Source of the DNA: Cupriavidus basilensis
GTDB taxonomy: Bacteria; Pseudomonadota; Gammaproteobacteria; Burkholderiales; Burkholderiaceae
Length of the DNA stretch: 64,000 nt
NCBI RefSeq assembly: GCF_008801925.2
Contig: NZ_CP062804.1
Coordinates: forward strand, 868,001 to 932,000
Reading direction: 5' to 3'
This document shows, in pieces, positions 46,834 through 56,363 of this stretch. A program made the translations under genes and the position numbers. Under the pieces are notes generated by a model. It was given only the letters and a program-made list of their open reading frames with translations. It was not told the DNA's origin and searched no databases. The stretch's first letter is position 1; each line of letters begins with the position of its first letter.

Positions 46834-48051
46834 ATGGCTTGCATCTTTGTTGGAGGCATTGCTCCTCTTGAGATGTACTCGAAGGAAAGGGAGGCTTCGA
46901 AGTCCGCCCTACAGAATGCTGCAGAAAATTTCCAAAATGGTTTCATTTCTGGTTTAGTCGAAAATAACGAGGAAGATATAGAGGTAATAACCGCGCCGTT
47001 CTTTAGTAGTTGGCCATCATTCCACAGATCTCCGTATATAAGAAATGCGAAATCAGTGGATGAGAGGGGTATTAAAATTACTGGGGTCGGTTATGTAAAT
47101 TTTCCAATTATAAAGAATATACATAAGTATATAAATATAAGAAAGGCATTATCGTTGCGGCTGATGGATGTCGGTGGAGGCTGCGAGGTTATTGTCTATT
47201 CTTTAAATCTGGCATATCTGGCGGCTGTTGCCTCGATGAAGAAAATTGGGGTGCCGGTAAAGACTGGGGTAATTGTTACGGATCTCCCGCAGCACCCAGG
47301 TGATTGTGGCCTTATGTATAGACTTTACCTAAAACATATTGAGAAGCGGCTGCTATCAAGATTTTTGAATGATATTGACTTCTTTGTCTTGTTAACAGAG
47401 CAGATGTCCACTGAGCTCAAAGTCGACAAGCGGAGGTGCGTGATTATGGAGGGGTTGTATGACGAGTCACGCTTGATGGGGGGTATTGCGGATCCGAAGG
47501 TGCGATATGGCGAAAAGGTTGTTCTATATACGGGTACTCTGGATCACCGATATGGAATTCCACGGCTTGTCGATGCATTTAAATCAATAAGCGATCGAGC
47601 CGTAGAGCTGTGGATCTGTGGTGCAGGGAATTCGGAGGATCTGGTCAGACAGGCGGCCAAGGATTTTCCAAGAATCAAGTTTCTTGGTAAAAAGGATCGC
47701 GATGAGATAGCACTTCTACAGCGCCACGCCGACTTGTTGATAAATCCTCGTAATAATGAAGGGGAATACAATAGATTTTCGTTTCCATCCAAGTTGATGG
47801 AGTATTTGGCGTCTGGTACGCCAACGTTGATCTATAAGTTGGATGGAATACCTAAGGAGTATTACGAGTTTCTTTACACTGTTGAGGAATTGAAAGGCGA
47901 AACGTTGGCGGGCGCGATTTTAAGGGTTCTAGATATTCCAGAGACTGAGTCGAAGGAGAGGGCTTTGTCAGGATCGGATTTTATTAAAAATAGAAAAAAT
48001 GCGAGAAAACAAGTGGGGCGGGTGTTAGATTTTATGAGGGATAAAAATTAA
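46834..48051 (+). CDS. GT4-type glycosyltransferase
   Basis: A 405-residue protein starting at MACIFVGGIAPLEMYS, preceded by a strong GGAGGT ribosome site; a TTG-started longer frame from 46699 lacks family-like sequence. The donor domain shows VVLYTGTLDHRYGIPRLVDAF and NPRNNEGEYNRFSFPSKLMEYLASGTP, in which the acidic residues of the family lie. It transfers a sugar to the repeat unit. The acceptor and donor are unknown. Confidence 0.9.
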   Translation: MACIFVGGIAPLEMYSKEREASKSALQNAAENFQNGFISGLVENNEEDIEVITAPFFSSWPSFHRSPYIRNAKSVDERGIKITGVGYVNFPIIKNIHKYINIRKALSLRLMDVGGGCEVIVYSLNLAYLAAVASMKKIGVPVKTGVIVTDLPQHPGDCGLMYRLYLKHIEKRLLSRFLNDIDFFVLLTEQMSTELKVDKRRCVIMEGLYDESRLMGGIADPKVRYGEKVVLYTGTLDHRYGIPRLVDAFKSISDRAVELWICGAGNSEDLVRQAAKDFPRIKFLGKKDRDEIALLQRHADLLINPRNNEGEYNRFSFPSKLMEYLASGTPTLIYKLDGIPKEYYEFLYTVEELKGETLAGAILRVLDIPETESKERALSGSDFIKNRKNARKQVGRVLDFMRDKN

Positions 48052-48115
48052 CTCTTGGGTCTGTGGGAGTGATTTTAGATAAAAGAACATTTTCCATGGA
48101 AATAACTTTGAAGCG

Positions 48116-49252
48116 ATGAAGAAGATACTAATTAACGCTTCCAATCTTCACGTCGGCGGAGGGGTTCAGGTCGCGACTTCGTTTATTTTAGAGCTATCGA
48201 GGATGCTCGATCGCCTGTGTGCGTGTGAGTTGGTTGTTTATGTGTCATCTGCCGTAGATGCCAACCTGATTTCCTCGGGATTCGATCTGACATTGATCAG
48301 AAATTACCGAGTTATAGATGTCCGTGGTCTTGAGGCGTTGAGACGAGGGGTGAGCGATAATTTTTACGGATTCGATTTAGTGTTTACGATTTTCGGGCCG
48401 ATGTATTTGCCGCGGTCAATTAGAAATCATGTTGTTGGGTTCGCGCAGTCTTGGATTATTTATCCAAAGAACGATGTTAGTCTGAGATTGCCGCTGAAAG
48501 AGAGATTGCGCTTGCGATTGAAGTTTATCGTGCAGTGGTGGTTCTTTCGAACATCTTCGCAATTGATTGTGGAAGCCAAGCATGTAAGGGACGGACTAAT
48601 TAAAGAAAAGTACTTTCCAGGTGATCGAATCGATGTGGTTAGTAATTGTGTTTCAGCTATCTATTATGAACCTGCGCGATGGGAGCCGGTACTTGGTTTG
48701 AATGGTGGGCCACCAGGTGTCGTAAAGATTGGTTACGTTTCGCGTGCATATATCCACAAGAATATAGATTTCTTGGTGGATGTGGCTCGTGAATTGAGGT
48801 TGGTTGGCGGTGTCGAATATCAGTTTTTTGTGACATTGAACTCGGATGAGTGGGAGGCGCGAAGCGATGAGTTTCGTAGAAATATATTTAATGTGGGTCC
48901 GTTAAATGTTGCCCAATGCCCTTCGTTTTATAAATCAATGGATGCCGTTTTTTTTCCGAGCCTTCTCGAATCTTTTTCTGCGACTCCCTTGGAGGCAATG
49001 CTGATGCGTCGACCTCTCTTTGCCTCGGATAGAGATTTTGTGCGAGATTGTTGCGGGGTGAACGCGCTCTATTTTGACCCGTTGGATCCGTCGGCGGCCG
49101 CAAAGAAGATTGCTGATTGGTTTTGTAAGGCAGACGATGATGTGCGAGAGAGTCATTTGGAGCGTGCATATCGACATGTGATGTCTCGGCCAGGGAGTAG
49201 AGATCGGGCATGTTCTTATATTGATATTATTAATGCAAAAATGAATTCGTAA
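48116..49252 (+). CDS. GT4-type glycosyltransferase
   Basis: A 378-residue GT-B protein. The opening KKILINASNLHVGGGVQVATSFI is typical of an acceptor domain that binds near the membrane. The donor domain has IGYVSRAYIHKNIDFLVDVA and SLLESFSATPLEAMLMRRPLFASD, with the E-x7-E-type motif. It is the last gene of the AT-rich block. The downstream FucNAc genes return toward higher GC. Confidence 0.88.
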   Translation: MKKILINASNLHVGGGVQVATSFILELSRMLDRLCACELVVYVSSAVDANLISSGFDLTLIRNYRVIDVRGLEALRRGVSDNFYGFDLVFTIFGPMYLPRSIRNHVVGFAQSWIIYPKNDVSLRLPLKERLRLRLKFIVQWWFFRTSSQLIVEAKHVRDGLIKEKYFPGDRIDVVSNCVSAIYYEPARWEPVLGLNGGPPGVVKIGYVSRAYIHKNIDFLVDVARELRLVGGVEYQFFVTLNSDEWEARSDEFRRNIFNVGPLNVAQCPSFYKSMDAVFFPSLLESFSATPLEAMLMRRPLFASDRDFVRDCCGVNALYFDPLDPSAAAKKIADWFCKADDDVRESHLERAYRHVMSRPGSRDRACSYIDIINAKMNS

Positions 49253-49276
49253 TTTCAAATTTATTAGAGGATATCT

Positions 49277-50320
49277 ATGTTTGAAGAAAAGACTTTGCTC
49301 ATAACCGGTGGAACCGGTTCATTTGGAAATGCGATCCTTCGACGGTTTCTTTCCAGCGGGATTGGGGAGATTCGCATCTTCAGCCGGGACGAGAAGAAGC
49401 AAGACGATATGCGTAAGCGTTACAATAATTCAAAGCTTAAGTTCTATATCGGCGATGTCCGCGACTTGCGTACCCTGGGGCCCGCGATGCGGGGTGTGGA
49501 CTACGTTTTTCACGCTGCGGCGCTTAAACAAGTTCCATCCTGCGAGTTTCACCCCATGGAGGCCGTGCGGACCAATGTGCTTGGTACGGAGAACATCTTG
49601 GAATCCTCCATTGCGGCAGGCGTACGGCGAGTGGTGTGTCTGAGCACTGACAAGGCCGTGTACCCCATAAACGCCATGGGTATCAGTAAGGCCTTAATGG
49701 AAAAGGTGATGGTGGCCGCAAGTCGGAATCTAGAAGGGACGGGAACTGTAATTTGCGGCACCCGTTATGGCAATGTGATGGCCTCCCGAGGCTCGGTGAT
49801 TCCGCTGTTTGTGGAGCAGGTGCTCTCCGGCAAGCCGATCACCATAACGGACCCGACGATGACGCGTTTCATGATGACGCTCGCTGACGCGGTGGATCTT
49901 GTGTTGTACGCTTTTGAGCACGGAAACAATGGCGACATTTTTGTGCAAAAGGCGCCGGCAGCTACGGTGGAGGTGTTGACTCATGCCATTCTGGAGTTGA
50001 TTCGCAAGCCAGACCATCGGGTGCACGTGATGGGCACTCGCCACGGCGAAAAGCTCTATGAAGCGCTTCTCAGCCGGGAGGAGATGGCGTGCGCCGAGGA
50101 CATGGGTAACTATTTCCGTGTGCCGCCTGACGGGAGGGACCTGAACTATGCCAAGTTTGTGGAGCAAGGCGAGCAGCGACTGACGCAAACCACGCACGGT
50201 GAAGACTATAACTCGCACAACACCACCCGGCTGGACGTGGAAGGGATGAAGCAGCTGCTGCTAAAGCTGGACTTTATGCAACGCATTGCCCGTGGAGAAC
50301 ACGCCTTAGCGGAGGAGTGA
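49277..50320 (+). CDS. capE: CapE/WbjB/FnlA-type UDP-GlcNAc C6-dehydratase/C3,C5-epimerase
   Basis: A 347-residue SDR. The NAD motif TGGTGSFG is near residue 10. The active-site MGISK replaces the usual YxxxK, as in CapE and FlaA1-type enzymes. YGNVMASRGSVIPLF and the late RHGEKLYEALLSREE are also family marks. It catalyses the first step of UDP-L-FucNAc synthesis from UDP-GlcNAc. Two matching enzymes follow in order, which makes the pathway assignment strong. Confidence 0.93.
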   Translation: MFEEKTLLITGGTGSFGNAILRRFLSSGIGEIRIFSRDEKKQDDMRKRYNNSKLKFYIGDVRDLRTLGPAMRGVDYVFHAAALKQVPSCEFHPMEAVRTNVLGTENILESSIAAGVRRVVCLSTDKAVYPINAMGISKALMEKVMVAASRNLEGTGTVICGTRYGNVMASRGSVIPLFVEQVLSGKPITITDPTMTRFMMTLADAVDLVLYAFEHGNNGDIFVQKAPAATVEVLTHAILELIRKPDHRVHVMGTRHGEKLYEALLSREEMACAEDMGNYFRVPPDGRDLNYAKFVEQGEQRLTQTTHGEDYNSHNTTRLDVEGMKQLLLKLDFMQRIARGEHALAEE

Positions 50321-50324
50321 TGCT

Positions 50325-51452
50325 ATGAAGGTGCTTATCACTGGAGCAAACGGCTTTGTCGGCAAGAACTTGCAGCTTCACCTGGCCGAGCGCAAGGACG
50401 TACAGGTAGTGTCTTTCACCCGCGCTGATGACGTGGCAAAACTACCGGATCTGCTACAAGGACTTGACTTTGTTTTTCATCTGGCCGGAGTGAATCGCTC
50501 GCAGGATCCTCGGGATTTCGCCGCCGGTAACGTGGAGCTGACGCAGGCGCTGTGTCGAGCTGTATGCGCGGTGGCTGAGACCTCCGGCAAGAGGGTGCCC
50601 ATCGTGTATACGTCGTCTATCCAGGCGGCGCGTGGAAATGTATACGGCCAAAGCAAGCACGAGGCGGAGCAGGCGCTGCGTGCGGCTGCGCACAGTCACC
50701 AAGTGCCGGTGCATATCTTTCGGTTGCCGAACGTGTTCGGTAAGTGGTGCAAGCCAAACTACAACTCCGCGGTGGCAACCTTCTGTCACAATATCGCGCG
50801 CGATTTGCCCATCCATATTAATGATCCTGCTGCGGTCGTAAGGCTGGCCTATGTAGACGATGTGATAGAGCGTTTTGTACAGCTAATGGACGGCGCGGAT
50901 GCTGCCGCTGGGAGCGACGGTTTCGCTATCATTTCGCCGCAGTACACCACGACGGTGGGCGAGCTTGCAGATCAGATTCAGGCTTTCAAGGATAGCCGAA
51001 CAACGCTGATGACCGAGCGCGTGGGTACGGGGCTGCTGCGGGCGCTATATGCTACTTACGTAAGCTACCTGCCGGTGGAATCGTTTGCATACTCGGTGCC
51101 GCAGCACGGTGACCCCCGCGGTGTGTTCGTCGAAATGCTCAAGACATCGGACTCCGGCCAATTCTCTTTTTTTACAGCCCATCCCGGTATCACGCGGGGT
51201 GGCCACTATCATCACACGAAGACGGAGAAGTTCCTCGTGATCAAAGGCCAGGCGCGGTTCAAGTTCCGCCATATGCAGACCGGTCAATCTCATGAACTGC
51301 TCACCTCGGGCGAAAAGCCGGAGATTGTGGAGACCGTGCCGGGTTGGACGCATGACATCACGAACATCGGCACCGACGAGATGATCGTCATGTTATGGGC
51401 TAACGAGGTGTTTGATCGTGCCCGTCCAGACACTTTTTCTTGTCCGCTATAA
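50325..51452 (+). CDS. capF: CapF/WbjC/FnlB-type bifunctional reductase with cupin domain
   Basis: A 375-residue protein with an SDR domain (MKVLITGANGFVGKNLQLHL; VYTSSIQAARGNVYGQSKHEAE) and a C-terminal cupin (GQFSFFTAHPGITRGGHYHHTKTEKFLVIKGQA, with zinc-ligand His residues). CapF uses the cupin for C3 epimerisation and the SDR domain for NADPH-dependent C4 reduction, giving UDP-L-6-deoxytalose-type intermediate. It starts five bases after capE. Confidence 0.94.
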   Translation: MKVLITGANGFVGKNLQLHLAERKDVQVVSFTRADDVAKLPDLLQGLDFVFHLAGVNRSQDPRDFAAGNVELTQALCRAVCAVAETSGKRVPIVYTSSIQAARGNVYGQSKHEAEQALRAAAHSHQVPVHIFRLPNVFGKWCKPNYNSAVATFCHNIARDLPIHINDPAAVVRLAYVDDVIERFVQLMDGADAAAGSDGFAIISPQYTTTVGELADQIQAFKDSRTTLMTERVGTGLLRALYATYVSYLPVESFAYSVPQHGDPRGVFVEMLKTSDSGQFSFFTAHPGITRGGHYHHTKTEKFLVIKGQARFKFRHMQTGQSHELLTSGEKPEIVETVPGWTHDITNIGTDEMIVMLWANEVFDRARPDTFSCPL

Positions 51453-51463
51453 GCAGGAACGCT

Positions 51464-52594
51464 ATGAATAGACTCAAAGTCATGACTGTGGTCGGTACAC
51501 GGCCGGAGATCATCCGCCTCTCGCGCGTTCTTGCTCGACTCGATGAGTATTGCGATCATGTGCTGGTGCATACCGGGCAAAACTACGACTACGAACTCAA
51601 TCAGATATTTTTTGATGATTTGGGTATTCGAAAGCCTGACCATTTTCTGAATGCAGCGGGCGGCAGCGCAGCAGAGACGATCGGCAAGATCATCATAGCT
51701 GTGGATAGTGTGCTGGCAGCCGAAAAGCCGGATGCCATGTTGGTTCTTGGCGATACGAATAGCTGTATGGCCGTGCTACCGGCAAAGCGACGCAAGATCC
51801 CAGTGTTCCATATGGAAGCAGGAAATCGCTGCTTTGATCAACGGGTGCCAGAGGAGATCAATCGGCGCATTGTTGACCATACCGCTGACATCAACCTGAC
51901 CTACAGTTCAATCGCACGTGAGTATTTGCTTCGCGAGGGCTTGCCGCCCGAGATGGTGATTAAGACCGGTAGCCCCATGGCGGAAGTGCTGGAGCACTAT
52001 CGGTCGCGGATTGATTCGTCAGACGTACTGGCCCGCCTGGAGGTGATGGAGGGGCGGTTCTTTGTGGTGAGCGCGCATCGAGAGGAGAACATCGATTCCG
52101 ATGCGAACTTCGGCAAATTGGTGAATGTGCTCAACGCTGTAGCGGAGCGCTACGACCTTCCGGTGATTGTTTCGACGCATCCTCGGACGCAAAAGCGAGT
52201 GGATGTCATCGGTGCGAAGTTTCATTCGAACGTTCAACTGCTAAAGCCGCTTGGTTTCACGGACTACAACAAGCTGCAGGTTGCCGCGAAGGTGGTGCTA
52301 TCTGATAGCGGCACCATCAACGAAGAGTCCTCCATCTTGAATTTCCCGGCATTGAACCTGCGCGAGGCACATGAGCGCCCGGAGGGTATGGAGGAAGCTG
52401 CCGTGATGATGGTCGGTCTAGAGGCAGAGCGGGTTCTGCAGGGCATTGAGATTCTGGCGGACCAGCCTCGCGGTGAGAGTCGGCTTCTGCGCCAGGTCGC
52501 GGACTACAGTATGCCAAACGTTTCCGACAAGGTGCTTCGCATCATTCACAGCTACACCGACTACGTAAACCGCGTGGTGTGGAAGAAGTACTGA
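51464..52594 (+). CDS. capG: CapG/WbjD/FnlC-type UDP-N-acetylhexosamine 2-epimerase
   Basis: A 376-residue non-hydrolysing 2-epimerase starting at MNRLKVMTVVGTRPEIIRLSRV, chosen over an in-frame Met 24 bases upstream inside capF. Family motifs are GTRPEIIR, HTGQNYDYELNQIFF, HMEAGNRCFDQRVPEEINRR, VSAHREENID and SDSGTINEESSIL. It makes UDP-L-FucNAc, the last step of the pathway begun by capE and capF. Confidence 0.94.
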   Translation: MNRLKVMTVVGTRPEIIRLSRVLARLDEYCDHVLVHTGQNYDYELNQIFFDDLGIRKPDHFLNAAGGSAAETIGKIIIAVDSVLAAEKPDAMLVLGDTNSCMAVLPAKRRKIPVFHMEAGNRCFDQRVPEEINRRIVDHTADINLTYSSIAREYLLREGLPPEMVIKTGSPMAEVLEHYRSRIDSSDVLARLEVMEGRFFVVSAHREENIDSDANFGKLVNVLNAVAERYDLPVIVSTHPRTQKRVDVIGAKFHSNVQLLKPLGFTDYNKLQVAAKVVLSDSGTINEESSILNFPALNLREAHERPEGMEEAAVMMVGLEAERVLQGIEILADQPRGESRLLRQVADYSMPNVSDKVLRIIHSYTDYVNRVVWKKY

Positions 52595-52597
52595 CGC

Positions 52598-53833
52598 ATG
52601 GCCACTCGGATCTTATTGCTGACGCAGTGGTTTGACCCTGAGCCGACTTTCAAAGGCATGGTATTCGCCCGGGAATTGGTCCGTCAGGGTTTTGATGTGG
52701 AAGTGCTCACGGGATTTCCAAACTATCCAAGCGGAAAGGTGTACCCCGGCTATCGAATTAAGCCGCTGCAGCGTGAGATGATCGACGGCGTTCAGGTGAC
52801 GCGGGTCCCTCTGTATCCCAATCACGATCAATCTGCTGTCAAGCGCGTGTTGAACTATGTCAGTTTTGCGGCGTCGTCTCTCCTCTATGGGCTATTTATG
52901 GCCAAAAGAGCTGACGTCATCTATGCCTATCACCCGCCTTTGACTGTAGGGATCGCCGCAAGCCTGATTCGGCTGTTTCGCCGCATTCCGGTTGTATATG
53001 ACATTCAGGATATGTGGCCGGATACGCTGCGAGCTACCGGCATGGTCAGGAACGAGAGGGCATTGAACATCGTGGCTCGCGTTTGCGGGTGGGTGTATCG
53101 GCGAGTGGATCATATTGTTGTGTTGTCGCCCGGCTTCAAGCAACTTCTCGTGCAGCGTGGCGTGCCTGCCGCGAAGGTTGATGTGATCTATAACTGGGCC
53201 GATGAGGCTGCGTTGGCCGCGCCAGCTGGCAGGTTGCCGAACGGATTCCCGGGCCAAGAACGGTTCCGCATCCTCTTCGCTGGCAACATGGGTAAAGCGC
53301 AAGCGCTGGATTCAGTGCTGGATGCCGCCGCTTTGCTGCAGGCACGGGAATCGCGCGTGTATTTTGTCCTGCTGGGTGGTGGAGTCGAGGTAGACAGGCT
53401 GAAGGCTCTGGCTACTGAGCGGCAATTGCGGAATGTCATGTTCCTACCGCCGGTGCCAATGGCCGAGGTGGGAACTGTGCTCAACGCTGCGGACGCCTTG
53501 CTCGTACACCTTCGGAAGGACCCACTATTCCGGATAACGATCCCGTCGAAGACGCAGGCATACATGACAGTGGGGAAGCCGCTTTTAATGGCGGTGGATG
53601 GGGATGCTGGCGATCTGGTCATGCGATCGGGGGGAGGGATGGCTACGGAATCCGAGAACCCTGAAGCCCTTTCGACAGCTGCTGAATTGCTGGCCTCCCT
53701 TTCGCCTGAGGACTTGCAACGGATGGGGGAGGGGGCGAGGCGTTTTTACCAGAATGACCTCGCACTGGCCGTAGGTGTCGCCAGCTTCGGAGCTATTTTC
53801 CGGCGGTTGGCGTCAAATAAGCAATCAAGATGA
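52598..53833 (+). CDS. WbuB-like glycosyltransferase, probable L-FucNAc transferase
   Basis: A 411-residue GT4 enzyme. The opening RILLLTQWFDPEPTFKGMVFARELVRQGFDVEVLTGFPNYPSGKVY is typical of WbuB-type transferases, which usually lie directly after the FucNAc synthesis genes, as here. The donor domain has LFAGNMGKAQALDSVLDAAALL and IPSKTQAYMTVGKPLLMAVDGDAG. It probably adds L-FucNAc to the sugar placed by the next gene product. Its stop overlaps the next start by four bases. Confidence 0.88.
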   Translation: MATRILLLTQWFDPEPTFKGMVFARELVRQGFDVEVLTGFPNYPSGKVYPGYRIKPLQREMIDGVQVTRVPLYPNHDQSAVKRVLNYVSFAASSLLYGLFMAKRADVIYAYHPPLTVGIAASLIRLFRRIPVVYDIQDMWPDTLRATGMVRNERALNIVARVCGWVYRRVDHIVVLSPGFKQLLVQRGVPAAKVDVIYNWADEAALAAPAGRLPNGFPGQERFRILFAGNMGKAQALDSVLDAAALLQARESRVYFVLLGGGVEVDRLKALATERQLRNVMFLPPVPMAEVGTVLNAADALLVHLRKDPLFRITIPSKTQAYMTVGKPLLMAVDGDAGDLVMRSGGGMATESENPEALSTAAELLASLSPEDLQRMGEGARRFYQNDLALAVGVASFGAIFRRLASNKQSR

Positions 53834-54438
53834 AACGTGTTATCGACATCCTATTCGCTGGCATAGCCTTGCTTGTTCTGGGCATTCCGCTTCTGCTCCT
53901 GATAAGGCAGGTGCGGAAGAAGCTCGGCAGCCCTGTTTTTTTTCAACAGGTGCGGCCAGGCCTGCACGGTAAGCCATTCCAGATGATCAAATTCCGCACT
54001 ATGACCGACGCACGTGGCCCGGATGGCGAGTTGCTCTCGGACGCGGAGCGGCTGACCCCCTTCGGCCGCTTCCTTCGTTCCACCAGCCTGGACGAGCTCC
54101 CCGAGCTATGGAACGTACTCAAGGGCGATATGAGTCTGGTGGGCCCGCGCCCTCTATTGATGGACTACTTGCCCCTGTACACCACGGAGCAGGCCCGCCG
54201 CCATGAAGTTCGCCCGGGTATCACGGGTTGGGCGCAAATCAACGGTCGCAATGCACTGTCTTGGGATGAGAAGTTTGCATTGGATGTTTGGTATGTAGAG
54301 CATCGTACGTTTTGGCTGGATCTGAAGATCCTGGCTTTGACCGTCAAGAAGGTGCTGGTGCGCGATGGAATCAACGCAGCAGGTGAGGCCACGATGACAC
54401 GATTCACTGGTGTCCCGGCCAACGAACAGAAGGAGTAA
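53830..54438 (+). CDS. Initiating phosphoglycosyltransferase (PglC-like, monotopic)
   Basis: A 202-residue monotopic membrane enzyme. An N-terminal re-entrant helix (KRVIDILFAGIALLVLGIPLLLLI) is followed by FQMIKFRTMTDARGPDGELL, the catalytic Asp-Glu dyad in STSLDELPELWNVLKGDMSLVGPRP, and RPGITGWAQINGRNALSW. It moves a phosphosugar from a UDP-sugar to undecaprenyl phosphate, starting the repeat unit. Small size and its aminotransferase/acetyltransferase neighbours suggest UDP-N,N'-diacetylbacillosamine or a similar sugar as donor. Confidence 0.93.
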   Translation: MKRVIDILFAGIALLVLGIPLLLLIRQVRKKLGSPVFFQQVRPGLHGKPFQMIKFRTMTDARGPDGELLSDAERLTPFGRFLRSTSLDELPELWNVLKGDMSLVGPRPLLMDYLPLYTTEQARRHEVRPGITGWAQINGRNALSWDEKFALDVWYVEHRTFWLDLKILALTVKKVLVRDGINAAGEATMTRFTGVPANEQKE

Positions 54439-54441
54439 GCG

Positions 54442-55092
54442 ATGAAGCTAGTTGGAATCTATGGCGCCAGTGGATTTGGGCGTGAAGTTATGCCGCTGGC
54501 GCGGGCCCAGCTGACGGCCGCTGGAGGCGGTCCGTTTGAGTTGGTGTTTGTGGACGATGGAGACAACGCACCGATAAGCAATGGCCATCGGGTCCTGTCG
54601 TATTCGCAGTTCCTGGAGGAGCCAGCTGGCGATAAGCAAATGAGCTTCGCTATCGCGGCCAGCCAAGTGCGCGAGAGACTAGCGCTGCGTGCGGAACGGG
54701 ATGGTGTTGATTGCGTAGACGTCCGTGCATTCAACGCGGTGGTCTTGGATGACGTCACCATCGGGCCCGGGGCGGTCCTTTGTCCGTTCGTCACGTTGAC
54801 AAGCAATATCCGGATCGGCAGACAGTTCCACGCCAATATCTATTCGTACGTTGCGCACGATTGTGTGGTCGGGGATTACGTGACGTTTGCTCCCGGCGTC
54901 AAGTGCAATGGCAATGTGCATATTGAGGACCATGCCTATATCGGCACGGGCGCGGTACTCAAGCAGGGTAAACCCGGCGCGCCGCTCGTCATTGGCCGTG
55001 GCGCCGTTGTTGGGATGGGGGCGGTAGTGACGCGGGATGTGCCTGCTGGCGTGACGGTGGTGGGCAATCCAGCGCGCCCGTTTGTCAAGTAA
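54442..55092 (+). CDS. PglD-like UDP-4-amino-sugar N-acetyltransferase
   Basis: A 216-residue protein of the NeuD/PglD group. The N-terminal Rossmann-like part (LVGIYGASGFGREVMPLA) is followed by a left-handed beta-helix of hexapeptide repeats (GAVLCPFVTLTSNIRIG; HANIYSYVAHDCVVGDYVTFAPGVKCNGNVHIED). The catalytic-type His is in YVAHDCVVGDYV. It acetylates the 4-amino group of the UDP-sugar made by the next gene product. It starts three bases after the PglC-like gene. Confidence 0.92.
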   Translation: MKLVGIYGASGFGREVMPLARAQLTAAGGGPFELVFVDDGDNAPISNGHRVLSYSQFLEEPAGDKQMSFAIAASQVRERLALRAERDGVDCVDVRAFNAVVLDDVTIGPGAVLCPFVTLTSNIRIGRQFHANIYSYVAHDCVVGDYVTFAPGVKCNGNVHIEDHAYIGTGAVLKQGKPGAPLVIGRGAVVGMGAVVTRDVPAGVTVVGNPARPFVK

Positions 55093-55103
55093 GAGGAGTC
55101 AAG

Positions 55104-56282
55104 ATGCTAAACACTGGATTTTCTCCCTGGCCGAGCTTTACGCCCGAAGAGATGGCAAGCGTGCAGAGCGTGCTGGCCTCCAACAAAGTCAACTACTGGA
55201 CCGGCACTGAAGGCCGCGAGTTCGAACGCGAATTCGCAGCCTGGGTGGGCACCAACCACGCTGTGGCACTAGCCAACGGCACGCTTGCCCTCGACGTTGC
55301 CCTGAAGGCTCTGGACATCGGCGCCGGGGACGAGGTGATCGTCACCTCCCGTACCTTCCTGGCATCCGTATCCAGTATTGTCCTGGCCGGCGCCACACCG
55401 GTCTTTGCCGATGTCGATCGCGATGATCAGAACATCACTGCCGAGACGGTGCGTGCAGTGTTGACGCCGCGGACAAAAGCCATCATCTGCGTGCACCTCT
55501 CGGGCTGGCCCTGCGACATGGATCCCATCATGGCACTGGCCAAAGAGCGTGGCCTTGCGGTGATCGAGGATTGTGCCCAAGCGCACGGGGCTGTCTATAA
55601 AGGGCGGGCCGTCGGTTCCATCGGTGACATCGGGGCCTGGTCTTTCTGCCAGGACAAGATCATGACCACGGGCGGCGAAGGGGGAATGGTTACCACCAAC
55701 GACCGTGATCTGTGGGCGCGGATGTGGGCCTACAAAGACCATGGCAAGAGTTATGAAGCTGTCTACGAGCGGGAGCATCCGCCCGGTTTCCGCTGGTTGC
55801 ATGAGTCGTTTGGCACCAACTGGCGCATGCTGGAGATCCAGGCGGCTATTGGTCGTATTCAACTGAAGCGCATGGCGGACTGGACCGCACGGCGCACGAT
55901 GAATGCCATGACGCTGGTTGAGGCGCTTAAGCCGTGCAAGGCGCTGCGGGTGCCTTTGCCGCCGGTTGGCGTGGAGCATGCCTGGTACAAGTTCTATGCG
56001 TTCGTGCGGCCCGACGCGTTGGCTGCGGGCTGGGATCGGGACAGAATCATGGCAGAGATCAATGCCGCTGGGGTGCCATGCTATTCGGGGTCCTGCTCTG
56101 AGGTGTATCTGGAGAAGGCGTTTGACGATACGGGATGGCGACCGGCCGAGCGATTGCCGGTGGCCAAGGAACTTGGCGAAACCAGCTTGTTGTTCCTTGT
56201 GCATCCGACCTTGACTGAGGCGGAGGTCGGGCGGACCGCGCACGCGGCTCGCGCGGTGTTGGAGCGGGCTATGCGAGCTTGA
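55104..56282 (+). CDS. DegT/DnrJ-type UDP-4-keto-sugar aminotransferase (PglE-like)
   Basis: A 392-residue PLP enzyme. NYWTGTEGREFEREFAAWVG and ALANGTLALDVALKAL are at the N-terminus, VIEDCAQAHGAVYKG binds the cofactor, and the Schiff-base Lys is K185 in SFCQDKIMTTGGEGGM. It adds an amino group to the 4-keto product of the PglF-like dehydratase encoded at 60.3 kb. It starts 11 bases after the PglD-like gene and closes the main plus-strand operon. Confidence 0.93.
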   Translation: MLNTGFSPWPSFTPEEMASVQSVLASNKVNYWTGTEGREFEREFAAWVGTNHAVALANGTLALDVALKALDIGAGDEVIVTSRTFLASVSSIVLAGATPVFADVDRDDQNITAETVRAVLTPRTKAIICVHLSGWPCDMDPIMALAKERGLAVIEDCAQAHGAVYKGRAVGSIGDIGAWSFCQDKIMTTGGEGGMVTTNDRDLWARMWAYKDHGKSYEAVYEREHPPGFRWLHESFGTNWRMLEIQAAIGRIQLKRMADWTARRTMNAMTLVEALKPCKALRVPLPPVGVEHAWYKFYAFVRPDALAAGWDRDRIMAEINAAGVPCYSGSCSEVYLEKAFDDTGWRPAERLPVAKELGETSLLFLVHPTLTEAEVGRTAHAARAVLERAMRA

Positions 56283-56363
56283 TGAGGGAGAGCGTGTGAA
56301 GGTGGGGATGGTGCTTGTTGCTTGCAGGAAGGCTCGGGGGATTGATCGCGTGGGCGGTGGACC

